In this document: positions 34,067 to 42,756 of the stretch, piece by piece | Layout: every line of letters begins with the position of its first letter | Numbering within the stretch: position 1 is the first letter of the stretch | Source of the DNA: Streptomyces sp. Ncost-T10-10d | GTDB taxonomy: Bacteria > Actinomycetota > Actinomycetes > Streptomycetales > Streptomycetaceae | Assembly: GCF_900091955.1 (NCBI RefSeq) | Contig: NZ_FMDF01000156.1 | Location: forward strand, 1-62,343 | Reading direction: 5' to 3' | DNA: 62,343 nucleotides | Translations under genes and position numbers: made by a program | The notes under the pieces: generated by a model | What the model saw: only the letters and a program-made list of their open reading frames with translations | What the model was told of the DNA's origin: nothing | Database searches by the model: none

Positions 34067-34630
34067 ATGGGACACGGTGGCAACGTGATCGCGGAACTGA
34101 CGGCCGATCACCGTGAGGTGGAGGAGCTGTTCCAGCAGATCGAAGCACAGCCCGTCGGCCATCCGCAGCGACGGGACCTGGCCGACCGGCTGACCGCGGA
34201 ACTGGTGCAGCACTCAGTGGCCGAGGAGATGCACCTGTACCCGACCGTACGCAAACGCGTCCGCAGCGGTGCGGAGCTGGCGGACAAAGAACTCGCCGAA
34301 CACACCAGGATCGAGCGCATGCTCAAGGACCTCGAAGACCTGAACGCCGACGATCCGCAGTTCAACGACATCGTCGCGAAGCTGAAGCTCGAGTTCGCCG
34401 CCCACCTTCGCGAGGAGGAGAACGACCTCTTCCCGAAACTCGCAGCCACCTGCTCACCCGAGAAGCTGGACGAGCTGGGGCAACTGGTCCGCCGAGCCAA
34501 GGAAACCGCACCCACCCGCCCGCACCCCGCACTCCCCCACACCCCGCCCGCCAACAAGTTGATCGCGCCCGGCGCAGGGCTCGTGGACCGCGTACGGGAC
34601 CTGCTGAGCGGCCGCAGGACCACGGGCTGA
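34067..34630 (+). CDS. hemerythrin HHE-domain protein
   Basis: A 187-residue protein with one hemerythrin-like four-helix domain (about residues 5-145). The di-iron ligand motifs are present: 'LTADHREVEELF', 'LVQHSVAEEMHLYPTV', 'LAEHTRIERMLKDL' and 'FAAHLREEENDLFPKL'. It therefore probably binds a di-iron centre for O2, NO or peroxide sensing or detoxification. A Pro-rich tail follows. The start is the ATG at 34067, with GAGGAAG nine bases before it; an in-frame GTG lies at 34058. It lies alone and converges on the ABC transporter operon. Confidence 0.88.
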   Translation: MGHGGNVIAELTADHREVEELFQQIEAQPVGHPQRRDLADRLTAELVQHSVAEEMHLYPTVRKRVRSGAELADKELAEHTRIERMLKDLEDLNADDPQFNDIVAKLKLEFAAHLREEENDLFPKLAATCSPEKLDELGQLVRRAKETAPTRPHPALPHTPPANKLIAPGAGLVDRVRDLLSGRRTTG

Positions 34631-34746
34631 AGTCCCGTACTCACTGCGTTCCGACGACACGTACGGCCCGCTCGAAATAGTCGCGATCACATGCGCAGAC
34701 CCTCCTGACCCGACCTCATCACCGTGAGCCCCTGGCCCCCATCAGT

Positions 34747-35562
34747 TCAGATGCGGCTGCCGGAGGCGGTGTCCGACGAGAGCCGTTGGGCGAGGTAGAT
34801 CGGTATGACGGACAGCAGGACGAGCACGGCGGCGACGACGTTGACGACAGGAGCCTGTTGGGGGCGGGCCATGTTGGAGAAGATCCAGACGGGGAGGGTC
34901 TGGACGCCGGGTCCGGCGGTGAAGGTCGTCACGACGATCTCGTCGAAGGACAGAGCGAAGGCGAGCAGTCCGCCCGCTACCAGCGCGGAGCGCACCAGCG
35001 GGAAGGTGATGTCGAGGAACGTACGGAAGGTGTGGGCCCCGAGGTCCATGGCTGCCTCTTCGTACGATCCGGGCATCCGGCGCAGCCGGGCGATCACGTT
35101 GTTGAAGACGACCACGATGCAGAAGGTGGCGTGGCCGACGACCACCGTGAACATTCCGAGGCCCACGCCGAGCGGTTCGAGGACCGTTCGGAAGGCGGTG
35201 TTGAGCGCGACGCCGGTGACGATGCCCGGCAGTGCGATCGGCAGGACGACGACGAAGGAGATGGCCTCGCGTCCGAAGAACTTGTAGCGCTGGCAGGCGA
35301 AGGCGATGAGAGTGCCGAGGACCAGGGCGATCGCGGTCGCGCCGAGACCGGCCCTGACCGAGGTCCAGAGTGCGTCACGGGCGCCTGAGCTGTGCCAGGC
35401 GGCCACCCACCAGTCGAAGGTGAGACCGGGTGGCGGCCAGCCCGAACTTCTGTCCGGGTTGAGGGAGTTGACGAGGACCAGGAGCAGCGGGACGTAGATC
35501 ACCGCGAAACCGAGCCCGGCGGCGATGCGCAGTGTGACGCGCGCGGGACGGGAGAGATTCAT
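34747..35562 (-). CDS. potC: ABC transporter permease, PotC-type
   Basis: A 271-residue inner-membrane permease with six predicted membrane segments, of the PotC (spermidine/putrescine) family. The coupling-helix EAA motif reads 'YEEAAMDLGAHTFRTFLDITFPL'. It starts at ATG 35562 (AAGG eight bases upstream), 43 bases after potB, and is the last gene of potA-potD-potB-potC. Confidence 0.88.
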   Translation of the reverse strand: MNLSRPARVTLRIAAGLGFAVIYVPLLLVLVNSLNPDRSSGWPPPGLTFDWWVAAWHSSGARDALWTSVRAGLGATAIALVLGTLIAFACQRYKFFGREAISFVVVLPIALPGIVTGVALNTAFRTVLEPLGVGLGMFTVVVGHATFCIVVVFNNVIARLRRMPGSYEEAAMDLGAHTFRTFLDITFPLVRSALVAGGLLAFALSFDEIVVTTFTAGPGVQTLPVWIFSNMARPQQAPVVNVVAAVLVLLSVIPIYLAQRLSSDTASGSRI

Positions 35563-35605
35563 CGGGGGCCTTCGCTGTGCGTGATGCGGAGGAGAGGGAG
35601 AGGGG

Positions 35606-36490
35606 TCAGAGGCTGCTGAGGGCTCCGGTGCGGCGAACCGCGAGCAGATAGAGCACGATGATCACGACGGGCACGGTGCCGAGTGCGGCGGCCAGCGGCA
35701 GGTCCAGGGTGATGTTGGAGTAGATGAGGTTGCCGATGAGCTGCGTCTTGCCGCCGACGATCTGTACGGCGATGTAGTCGCCGAGGCTGAGCGAGAAGGT
35801 GAAGACCGAGCCGGCCGCGATGGACGGCAGAATCATCGGCAGCACCACGGAGCGGAAGGTCCGGCCGGTGCGGGCGCCGAGGTCTGCGGAGGCGTCCAGG
35901 AGGCCGGCCGGGAGTTGTTCGAGTCCGGCGTGGATGGGCAGGATCATGTACGGCAGCCACAGGTAGGTCAGCACCAGGACGGTCGCGGTCAGCCCGTAGC
36001 CGGGCCCCTCGAGTCCCAGTGGCTTCAGCGCCCAGTCGAGCAGGCCGCCCTGGGCGAGGATCAGCCGCCAGGCATAAGCCTTGACCAGGTAGCTGGCCCA
36101 CAGCGGAGTGAGGATCGCCACGACGAGGAGCGGTCGCCACTTGGGGTTCGCGATGCGGGCGGTGTAGAACGCGATCGGGAAGGCGATCAGTGCACACAGC
36201 GCGGTGACTGCGAGGGCGACGCCGATGCTGCGCAGGGCGACCTGACGGTAGACGTCGGTGGTGAACAGTGCGGTGAAGTTGTCCGTGTTCCAGATCTTCA
36301 CCACGTTGGAGGTGAAGGAGTCCGTGGTCCAGAAGGCGGAGAGGAACAGCACGGAGAGCGAGCCGAGGTAGGCCAGGACGAGCCAGGCCAGCGGTGCGGA
36401 GAGCAGCAGGGACAGCCGCAGCCGGGGGCGGCGGTGCAGGGTCCCGGCGAGCCGCCGGACGGGTCCGGCGGCAGGCGCGGTGGTGGTCAT
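35606..36490 (-). CDS. potB: ABC transporter permease, PotB-type
   Basis: A 294-residue permease with six predicted membrane segments, of the PotB family and partner of the PotC-type gene. The EAA loop 'LLDASADLGARTGRTFRSVVLPM' should contact the ATPase. The start is the ATG at 36490, 13 bases after the potD stop; the GAGGG ribosome site overlaps the end of potD, so the genes are closely coupled. Confidence 0.88.
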   Translation of the reverse strand: MTTTAPAAGPVRRLAGTLHRRPRLRLSLLLSAPLAWLVLAYLGSLSVLFLSAFWTTDSFTSNVVKIWNTDNFTALFTTDVYRQVALRSIGVALAVTALCALIAFPIAFYTARIANPKWRPLLVVAILTPLWASYLVKAYAWRLILAQGGLLDWALKPLGLEGPGYGLTATVLVLTYLWLPYMILPIHAGLEQLPAGLLDASADLGARTGRTFRSVVLPMILPSIAAGSVFTFSLSLGDYIAVQIVGGKTQLIGNLIYSNITLDLPLAAALGTVPVVIIVLYLLAVRRTGALSSL

Positions 36491-36503
36491 CGACAGGTAA
36501 CCC

Positions 36504-37706
36504 TCAGCCCTTGATCCCGGTCCAGGCCTGGACCCACTTGGCGTACGGCACGCACTTGGTGTCCGTACGTCCGTCCACGCACTGCACGATGGGTGTGGTC
36601 CAGAAGTGGACGTTCCTCCAGTACGACTCGTCAGCGGCGTGATAGGTGGTGCAGTGGCTCTTGTCCGCGGTCAGCGTGCATGCCTTCGCATTGGACGGGG
36701 CCTCACCGAAGTACTCGGCGACCTGGGCGTTCACCTTCGGCGAGACGATCCAATTCATCCAGCTGTAGGCGCAGTTGGGATGCTTCGCCTTGGCGGAGAT
36801 CATCCATGTGTCGGACCAGCCGGTGGCACCCTCCCGGGGAAGGACGGCTTCGACCGGGACCTTCTCGGCCTGGGCGGTGTTCAGGATCACCTGCCAGCTG
36901 GTGCCGACCACCGAGTCACCGCTCTTGAAGGCGGAGACCTCCTTCAGGTAGTCGCTCCAGTACTCGCCGACGTTGGCGTTCTGCTTCTTGAGCAGGTCGA
37001 CGGCGGCGTCGAACTGCTCCTGGTCCAGGGCGTACGGGTCCTTGATGCCGAGGGACGGCTGGGTCTTCATCAGATACAGGGCGGCGTCCGCGATGTAGAT
37101 CGGCGAGTCGTACGCCGTGACCTTCCCCTTGTACGCCGAGGACTTGTCGAAGACCACGGACCACGAGTCGGGCGCCGGGGAGACCGTCTTCGTGTTGTAC
37201 ATCAGCAGATTGGCACCGCGGCCGTGCGGGATGCCGTAGGAGACGCCCTTGACCGAGTTCCACTGCTGGTCCTTCAGCCCGGAGAAGACATCCTTGTAGT
37301 TGGGCACCAAATCGGTGTTGACGGGGGCGGCGTCACCGGAGGCGATCAGCCGCAGCGCCGCGTCACCGGAGGCGGAGACCGCGTCGTACTGACCGGTCTT
37401 CATCAGGCTGACCATCTCGTCGGAGGTGCCCGCGGTCTTGGTGTTGACCTGACAGCCGGTCTGCTTCTCGAAGTCGGTGACCCAGTCGACCTTCGGGTCG
37501 TTGGAGCCGTCCTCTGCGTATCCGGCCCACGCGATCAGGTTCACCTGCCCCTCCGTCTTGCCGAGGGTCTTCTGTGCGACGAGCTCGGGCGGAGTGAAGC
37601 CACTGCCGCCGGGTGACGTACCGGCGGTGTCCGACGAACCGCAGGCAGTGGCGAGGAGCAGGGCACCGAGCGCGGCCGCTGCTCGGGACGTTCGGTTCAG
37701 ACGCAC
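36504..37706 (-). CDS. potD: polyamine-type extracellular solute-binding lipoprotein, PotD family
   Basis: A 400-residue substrate-binding protein. It begins with a basic n-region and hydrophobic core followed by the lipobox 'LLLATAC', so it is exported and lipid-anchored at the lipobox Cys. The mature part starts with 'VNLIAWAGYAEDG' and 'WVTDFEKQTGCQV', typical of PotD/PotF-like binding proteins for spermidine/putrescine, and ends with 'WVQAWTGIKG'. The start is the GTG at 37706, with GGAG six bases upstream; the frame to 37763 lies inside the end of potA. The exact ligand (polyamine, or a related amine such as GABA) is inferred from family. Confidence 0.88.
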   Translation of the reverse strand: MRLNRTSRAAAALGALLLATACGSSDTAGTSPGGSGFTPPELVAQKTLGKTEGQVNLIAWAGYAEDGSNDPKVDWVTDFEKQTGCQVNTKTAGTSDEMVSLMKTGQYDAVSASGDAALRLIASGDAAPVNTDLVPNYKDVFSGLKDQQWNSVKGVSYGIPHGRGANLLMYNTKTVSPAPDSWSVVFDKSSAYKGKVTAYDSPIYIADAALYLMKTQPSLGIKDPYALDQEQFDAAVDLLKKQNANVGEYWSDYLKEVSAFKSGDSVVGTSWQVILNTAQAEKVPVEAVLPREGATGWSDTWMISAKAKHPNCAYSWMNWIVSPKVNAQVAEYFGEAPSNAKACTLTADKSHCTTYHAADESYWRNVHFWTTPIVQCVDGRTDTKCVPYAKWVQAWTGIKG

Positions 37707-37759
37707 AGGGATCTCCACGGAAGAGGGGTAGGGCGGGGACGGGTCGTGCGGGTGGGCGC

Positions 37760-38797
37760 TCACCGGGCCTCAGGGACCCGGAAGTTGTGTCGTCGGTGCC
37801 ACTGGAGCGTGACCCGGGAGCCACGGAAGGCGGCGACGTCCTCGGAGGAGGTCTCCAGGTTCTGCTGGAGGGCGGTGAGCCGGCCGCCTGCGTCGAGGTC
37901 CACCAGGAAACGGGTGGCGTCCCCCAGGTAGACGACCTCCGCCACGGTGCCGGTGGCAGTGGAGTGCTGTGCCTCGTCGGCGAGGGCGGACGCCCCCAGC
38001 ACGCGGATCTTCTCCGGCCGGATGCTGTACGTTCCCCGGTCGCCCACGACCTGCTCCGCGGCGTCGTCGGTCAGCAGGTTCGACGTACCGACGAAGCCCG
38101 CGACGAACGGGGTGGCGGGACGTTCGTATATCTGGGCGGGGGTACCGATCTGTTCGACGCGGCCCTGGTTGAAGACCGCGATCCGGTCGCTCAGCGTCAG
38201 CGCTTCCTCCTGGTCGTGCGTGACGAAGACGAAGGTGATGCCGACCTCGCGCTGGATCGCCTTGAGTTCCACCTGCATCTGCTCACGCAGCTTGAGATCG
38301 AGGGCGCCCAGCGGCTCGTCGAGCAGCAGCACCTTCGGACGGCCGACCAGGGCGCGGGCCAGTGCCACGCGCTGGCGCTGGCCTCCGGAGAGCTGGGACG
38401 GGCGACGCGTGCCGAAGTCTGCCAGCCGCACGCCCGCCAGAGCCTCCCTGGCCTGTGCCATACGCTCGGCCTTGGGCACCTTGCGGACCTTGAGGCCGTA
38501 GGCGACGTTCTGCTCCAGGGTCATGTGCGGGAAGAGCGCATAGTCCTGGAAGACGGTGTGCACGTCGCGTTCGAAGGGTGCCAGACCGGTGACATCGGCC
38601 CCTGCGAGCTCGATGGTTCCGCTGGTGGGAGCCTCGAAGCCGGCGATCATCCGAAGCACCGTGGTCTTGCCGGAACCGGACGGCCCCAGCATCGAGAAGA
38701 ACTCGCCGTCCGCTATCTCCAGGTCGACTCCGGCCACAGCCTCCGTCCGGCCGAAGGACTTGCGCAGGTTCTGCAGCCGGATGGCCATTCCCTCCAT
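37760..38797 (-). CDS. potA: ABC transporter ATP-binding protein, PotA family
   Basis: A 345-residue ATPase of the polyamine/spermidine transporter group. It has Walker A 'GPSGSGKTT', Q-loop 'VFQDYALFPHM', signature 'QLSGGQRQRVALARAL', Walker B 'KVLLLDEPLGALD' and H-loop 'VFVTHDQEEAL'. A C-terminal TOBE domain contains 'SIRPEKIRVL'. The first gene of the operon; the start is ATG 38797, with AAAGG nine bases upstream. The in-frame extension to 38851 overlaps the promoter. It is divergent from a FadR-type regulator across a 113-base region that carries a promoter and palindrome. Confidence 0.92.
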   Translation of the reverse strand: MEGMAIRLQNLRKSFGRTEAVAGVDLEIADGEFFSMLGPSGSGKTTVLRMIAGFEAPTSGTIELAGADVTGLAPFERDVHTVFQDYALFPHMTLEQNVAYGLKVRKVPKAERMAQAREALAGVRLADFGTRRPSQLSGGQRQRVALARALVGRPKVLLLDEPLGALDLKLREQMQVELKAIQREVGITFVFVTHDQEEALTLSDRIAVFNQGRVEQIGTPAQIYERPATPFVAGFVGTSNLLTDDAAEQVVGDRGTYSIRPEKIRVLGASALADEAQHSTATGTVAEVVYLGDATRFLVDLDAGGRLTALQQNLETSSEDVAAFRGSRVTLQWHRRHNFRVPEAR

Positions 38798-38836
38798 GGG
38801 CGGGAACCTTTCTGGTGCTGTCGGGAGTTGGCCGTA

Positions 38837-38865
38837 AACATATGAAGTCATAGTTCTAATTTCAA
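38837..38865 (-). promoter_or_regulatory. potA promoter with overlapping palindromic operator
   Basis: On the minus strand TTGAAA (38860-38865), a 17-base spacer and TATGTT (38837-38842) form a good sigma-70-type promoter about 40 bases before potA. A palindrome TATGAAGTCATA (38841-38852; arms TATGA/TCATA) covers the -10 and spacer. It is a plausible operator for the divergent GntR/FCD regulator. Confidence 0.55.
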
Positions 38866-38910
38866 TACCCCGCTAAGGTAAAGGCTGGGTCAACTGGCAA
38901 GGTGGTGAAC

Positions 38911-39729
38911 GTGAACCGAGACAAATCCGGCGCCCGCAGAGCCGTCTTCACGCCCGTCGACACCCTGGCCCGCGTGGAGGCCGTCGTGCGGCGGCTCGGT
39001 GACGCCATCGACCTCGGGCTGCTCGCCGACGGAGAGCAACTGCCCGGCGAGACCGACCTCGCCGCCCAGCTCGGCGTCTCCACCGTGACCCTGCGGGAAG
39101 CTCTGATGGCACTGCGGCAGAGGGGTCTGGTCACCACCCGCAGGGGCCGTGGCGGTGGCACCTTCGTCACCGTGCCCGACGGTCCTGCGGAGGATCGGCT
39201 CCTTGCCCGCCTCTGCGACTGGAGCACCGAGGAACTCCGCGATCTCGCCGACCACTGGGCAGCCGTCTCAGGTGCCGCCGCCCGGCTCGCGGCCCAGCGC
39301 ACCGAGCCCGGAGATCTGCAGCCACTGCACAGATCTCTGGGAGAGTTGGTGGACGCCGAGGACTCGGGGGCACGCAGCCGCATCTTCGGGCGCTTCCATG
39401 TCGAGCTGGCCGCGGCTGCCCAGTCCACCCGGCTGACCAGGGAGGAGGTCGCTCTCCAGACCGAGGTGGGGGCGCTTCTGCGCCTCGTACTCTGCGAGGA
39501 CGGGCACCTCAAGGACATGGCGGATCGTCACCGCGCCGTAATCTCCGCCGTGCATGATGGGGCGGATGACCGTGCCAGGGCCCTGGCCGAACAATGCGTA
39601 CAGGCATCCATGGCGCGCCTGATCGAACTCCGCCTCGGCTCTGGTGACGGTGCGCGCGGTCCCTGTCCGAAGGAGGGCCCCGATGGGCAGCAGTCCCCGT
39701 CTCGCAAGCGCCGGATCGGCAGTACTTGA
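38911..39729 (+). CDS. FadR-type GntR family regulator (FCD domain)
   Basis: A 272-residue transcription regulator with an N-terminal GntR winged helix ('RRLGDAIDLGLLADGEQLPGETDLAAQLGVSTVTLREALMALRQRGLV', then the beta-wing 'TTRRGRGGGTFV'). The all-helical FCD ligand domain has the 'DLADHWAAVSGAAARLAA' start and the metal/ligand His motifs 'RFHVELAAAAQS' and 'MADRHRAVISAV'. It probably represses the divergent pot operon and itself, with release by a small ligand. The start is the GTG at 38911, with AAGGTGG five bases upstream. Its 3' end overlaps the Cache gene by 47 bases. Confidence 0.87.
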   Translation: MNRDKSGARRAVFTPVDTLARVEAVVRRLGDAIDLGLLADGEQLPGETDLAAQLGVSTVTLREALMALRQRGLVTTRRGRGGGTFVTVPDGPAEDRLLARLCDWSTEELRDLADHWAAVSGAAARLAAQRTEPGDLQPLHRSLGELVDAEDSGARSRIFGRFHVELAAAAQSTRLTREEVALQTEVGALLRLVLCEDGHLKDMADRHRAVISAVHDGADDRARALAEQCVQASMARLIELRLGSGDGARGPCPKEGPDGQQSPSRKRRIGST

Positions 39730-40483
39730 CGAGATGTCGGTCGCCGACGTGGCCGCCCGTGTGCGCGACGCGCTCGAAGGAGTCTTCGACGCTGTGGGCA
39801 GGACCGCCACGGACACGGGGGCGGTGCTCTCCTCGGCCGTCGCAGCCGGCCGTCGGCCGGTGTCGGCCGATCTGGCCGCGCTCCGCCCCGGCCTGAACGC
39901 CTGTCTCACCCGGTACGACCTGGTCTCGGGGCTCGGCTTCGTCGCGGCGCCAGGACTGCTCGACGACGTACCGGCGTGGCTGGAGTGGTGGCAGACCACC
40001 ATGGACGGTTCCGTGCATCCGCTGTTGCTCGATCTGGACCCGGAGCACTCGGCGTACTCCGACTACACCCACTGGGACTGGTTCACCCTGCCCCGCGACA
40101 CCGGACAACGCGCGGTCGCGGGACCGTACGTCGACTACCTCTGCTCCGACGAGTACAGCCTCACCCTCTCCGCACCGGTGACGATCGGGGGACGCTTCAT
40201 GGGAGTGGCCGCTGCCGACGTCTACCTGCGGCACTTCGAAGCAGCCGTCATGCCCCTGCTCCAACGCCTGCCGGGAGCCGCCCGCCTGGTCAATGCGCGC
40301 GGCCGGGTCGCCGCCTCCACCGACCCCCATCACCTGGTCGGATCACTCACCAAGGACCCGGACTTCGCGGCGGTACTGGCCGGACCGCCATGCGGCGCCG
40401 AACACGGCGGGCGGCACCTGCGGCCCTGCGACGGCGTCCCCCTCATCCTGGTGACGGCGGAAACCCCGGCAAAACACCCCTGA
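39683..40483 (+). CDS. soluble Cache (PDC) sensor-domain protein
   Basis: A 266-residue protein whose body (about residues 15-245) resembles a Cache/PDC ligand-binding domain. The motif 'YSDYTHWDWFTLP', followed by 'GPYVDYLCSDEYSLTLSAPV' and 'GRFMGVAAADVYL', is the usual pocket region with the PYxD element. No signal peptide, membrane segment or output domain is present, which is unusual because Cache domains normally sit outside the membrane in receptors. The start is the ATG at 39683, with GGAGG six bases upstream, inside the end of the regulator gene. With a polyamine transporter and regulator next door, a cytosolic amine-binding role is plausible but unproven. Confidence 0.75.
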   Translation: MGSSPRLASAGSAVLDEMSVADVAARVRDALEGVFDAVGRTATDTGAVLSSAVAAGRRPVSADLAALRPGLNACLTRYDLVSGLGFVAAPGLLDDVPAWLEWWQTTMDGSVHPLLLDLDPEHSAYSDYTHWDWFTLPRDTGQRAVAGPYVDYLCSDEYSLTLSAPVTIGGRFMGVAAADVYLRHFEAAVMPLLQRLPGAARLVNARGRVAASTDPHHLVGSLTKDPDFAAVLAGPPCGAEHGGRHLRPCDGVPLILVTAETPAKHP

Positions 40484-40733
40484 GCCCCGATCTGCCGGAG
40501 GCCACGGATGCGCGCTCCGGCCCAGGCGCGGGCGGCCTGCGGGTCGGGGGCCCGGCGCCCGTCCGTCTTGCTGTCGGGGCCGGTTCTTCGGGTACGTACC
40601 GGCGGCTCGGCTCGACGATGGTGACGTCGCGGCCGGGAAGGCCGTCGCCGGCCTACGTAATTCGCTCCCGACGAAGCGGCTGCTACTGCTGTCGCAATCA
40701 CGATGGCGGTCGAGCCCGGTCGGCGGGTACGGC

Positions 40734-41377
40734 ATGCGGAGCCTGTACTACGACAGTCCTCAACTCCGGTTCTACTGGGAGAAGATCGAGGGTCTGAAGT
40801 TCCGCCGCAAGCTGGGCGTCCGGCACTACGGCAACCTCGACGGCGTCACCGACGAGTCGCCGGTGTGCGTGGAGATCAAGCAGCGCGTCAACCGGGTCAC
40901 GCAGAAGCGCCGCATCACCCTTCCCTACTGCGTGGCACGGCAGTTGTGTAACGACCGGGTGATGGTAGGCCACTCGGCGAAGGAGAGCGCCTTCATCCAG
41001 GAGGTCCTCGAACTGGTCGTGCGACTCGACCCGCAGCCCACCGCCATCACCGGCTACCAGCGCGAGGCGCTTGCCGCGACCGGGACTTTCACTTCGGCAC
41101 CCCCACTCCGGAGAACCGGTTCACGATCCCGCCGCACCTCTCCGTGATGGAGATCAAGGTGAACGAGCACACCCCGCACTGGATCACCGACCTGGCCGCG
41201 CGGCGCAGCCTCAGCCTCGTCCGGATCTCGAAGTACGTGCAGTCCATCGAGGCGTTCGGCCTGGCCCCGCGTTCGGTCTTCCACGTCAACGAGGCGGATT
41301 ATCCGCCACCCACCCCCAATGAAGAGCAGCCTCTCCAGCAGCGGCCGACGCAGCACGATGCGTCGTTGACGGCATGA
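40734..41377 (+). pseudogene. broken VTC-domain (polyphosphate polymerase-type) gene
   Basis: Two frames together give a VTC domain without its N-terminus. The first frame has 'MRSLYYDSPQLRFYWEKIEG' through 'CVEIKQRVNRVTQKRR' (the triphosphate-tunnel fold) to about 41065. After a deletion and frameshift the second frame continues with 'RDRDFHFGTPTPENRFTIPP', 'VMEIKVNEHTPHWITDL' and 'SKYVQSIEAFGLAPRS' to the stop at 41377. Comparison with intact relatives suggests some 15-20 codons are missing at the join. Bacterial VTC proteins next to DUF4956 genes are thought to make polyphosphate. The 250 bases before 40734 hold no readable N-terminal part. Confidence 0.75.
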
Positions 41378-41389
41378 GCGAAGTGTCTT

Positions 41390-41700
41390 CGGTCTGCAGG
41401 AACTCAGCGGCACGTTCATCAGCGTCGCCGACGTCGTGGCGGCGACGGCGCTGTCGTTCATCCTGTCCACGCTGATCGGTTACGTGTACCGGTACACGCA
41501 CCGCAACGTCCCCCACAGCCAGTCCTACGTGCAGACCCTGGTCATCGTCGGCATGATCGTCGCCTTGATCATGCTGGTGGTCGGCTCGAACCTGGCCCGC
41601 GCATTCTCGCTGGCCGGCGCCTTGGCCGTGGTCCGCTTCCGTAACGCGGTCAAGGAGACCAGGGACGTCGTTGCCATCCTGACGCTCGTCGGGCGCGGGG
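41390..41700 (+). pseudogene. truncated DUF4956 membrane protein gene
   Basis: One frame reads 'FGLQELSGTFISVADVV', then a membrane stretch with 'YRYTHRNVPHSQSYVQTLV' and 'GSNLARAFSLAGALAVVRFRNAVKETRDVVAI', the hallmark of DUF4956. No start codon lies in the correct frame, and family similarity stops abruptly at about 41695, where the protein should continue through two more membrane segments. It follows the broken VTC gene, the normal order for this pair. Confidence 0.75.
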
Positions 41701-41789
41701 GCGCGTCGAGGCCGTCGGGTGCCCGCTCAATCCCGCACAGCTCGCAGCACGGCGACGCTGGACAGCTAGGCACGACAGGCACACCGCAG

Positions 41790-42363
41790 GCGGCAGCAGC
41801 AAGCTGGGACGCCAGAAGGCGTACCCGGACATCACCTGCAGGTGGCACAGTGGACCCACGTCGCGGCCACCCGCCTCACCCGCTTCCAGGCATCCGCCGG
41901 CGTGGTCAACGGCAACGTCGAGGGCTGGGCCCTGTACGCGGAACGCCTCATGGACGAACTCGGTTTCTTCCACGACCCGGCGCACCGCCTGGGCCACCTC
42001 CAGGCACAGATGCTGCGGACCATGCGACTCGTCGTCGACATCGGCGTCCACCTGCGCCTGCCCATCCCCGCCGACGCCCCGTACGGCCCAGGACAGCGCT
42101 GGACACCCGAAGTCGCCGGGAGCTTCCTTCGCGACAACCACCCCCGTCCGGGGGCCTTCGTCGACTCCGAAGTCGTCCGCTACCTGAGCCTCCCGGGCCA
42201 GGCGATCGGCTACAAACTCGGCGAACGCGCATGGCTCAGGGGCCGCGAGGCCGCCCGCGCCCGGCGGGGCGCGGGCTTCGACGCCAAGTCCTGGCACATG
42301 GCGGCCCTGTCCCAGGGCTCCCTCGGCCTGGACGACCTGGTGGAGGAACTGGCCCGCCTGTAG
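41790..42363 (+). pseudogene. C-terminal fragment of a DUF885 family protein
   Basis: From about 41809 the frame reads 'TPEGVPGHHLQVAQW', then 'VNGNVEGWALYAERLMDELGF' and 'LGERAWLRGREAARAR', ending at 42363. This is the C-terminal third of DUF885 proteins, which are probably zinc peptidase-like (the GHHLQ and EGWALYAE motifs). The N-terminal two thirds and any start are absent; the sequence just upstream belongs to the DUF4956 remnant. It is a fusion scar of unrelated genes. Confidence 0.75.
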
Positions 42364-42428
42364 ATCGCCCTGCTGCCCCTGGCAAGTGCCCAGGCCTCAC
42401 TGATGCGTCCGCGGTGCGGGCGCTCGGG

Positions 42429-42720
42429 GGCTCCGTTGTCGCTGTGGAAGATCGCCCCGTGCAGGCCGTCGGCGCCGCGGGCCGCTGCGGCGGCCCTGAG
42501 TGCGTCGGTGACCAGCTCCGTGCGCATGTAGCCGGCGATCGACCAGCCCGCCAGCCGCTTCGAGTGCAGATCCAACACCGTTGCCAGACAGCGGAATTGG
42601 CCGCCTCCGATCGGGATACAGGTTATGTCGCCCACGTACTTGGTGTTCGGCGACCGGGCGGTGAAGTCGCGCCGCAGCAGGTCTGACACGCGAGCAAGCG
42701 CCAGGCGATCGCAGGCGCTG
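42429..42720 (-). mobile_element. IS3-family transposase (OrfB) fragment
   Basis: The minus strand encodes 'LLRRDFTARSPNTKYVGDIT' and 'GGGQFRCLATVLDLHSKRLAGWSIAGYM', ending 'GAIFHSDNGA'. These are the first and second Asp regions of the IS3 DDE integrase core. Similarity is lost right after the second Asp, so the catalytic Glu and the rest are missing. No terminal inverted repeats are seen. Confidence 0.75.
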
Positions 42721-42756
42721 TGGCTGCGCGCTGGGCGAGGGGTCGAGGGCCGCGGT

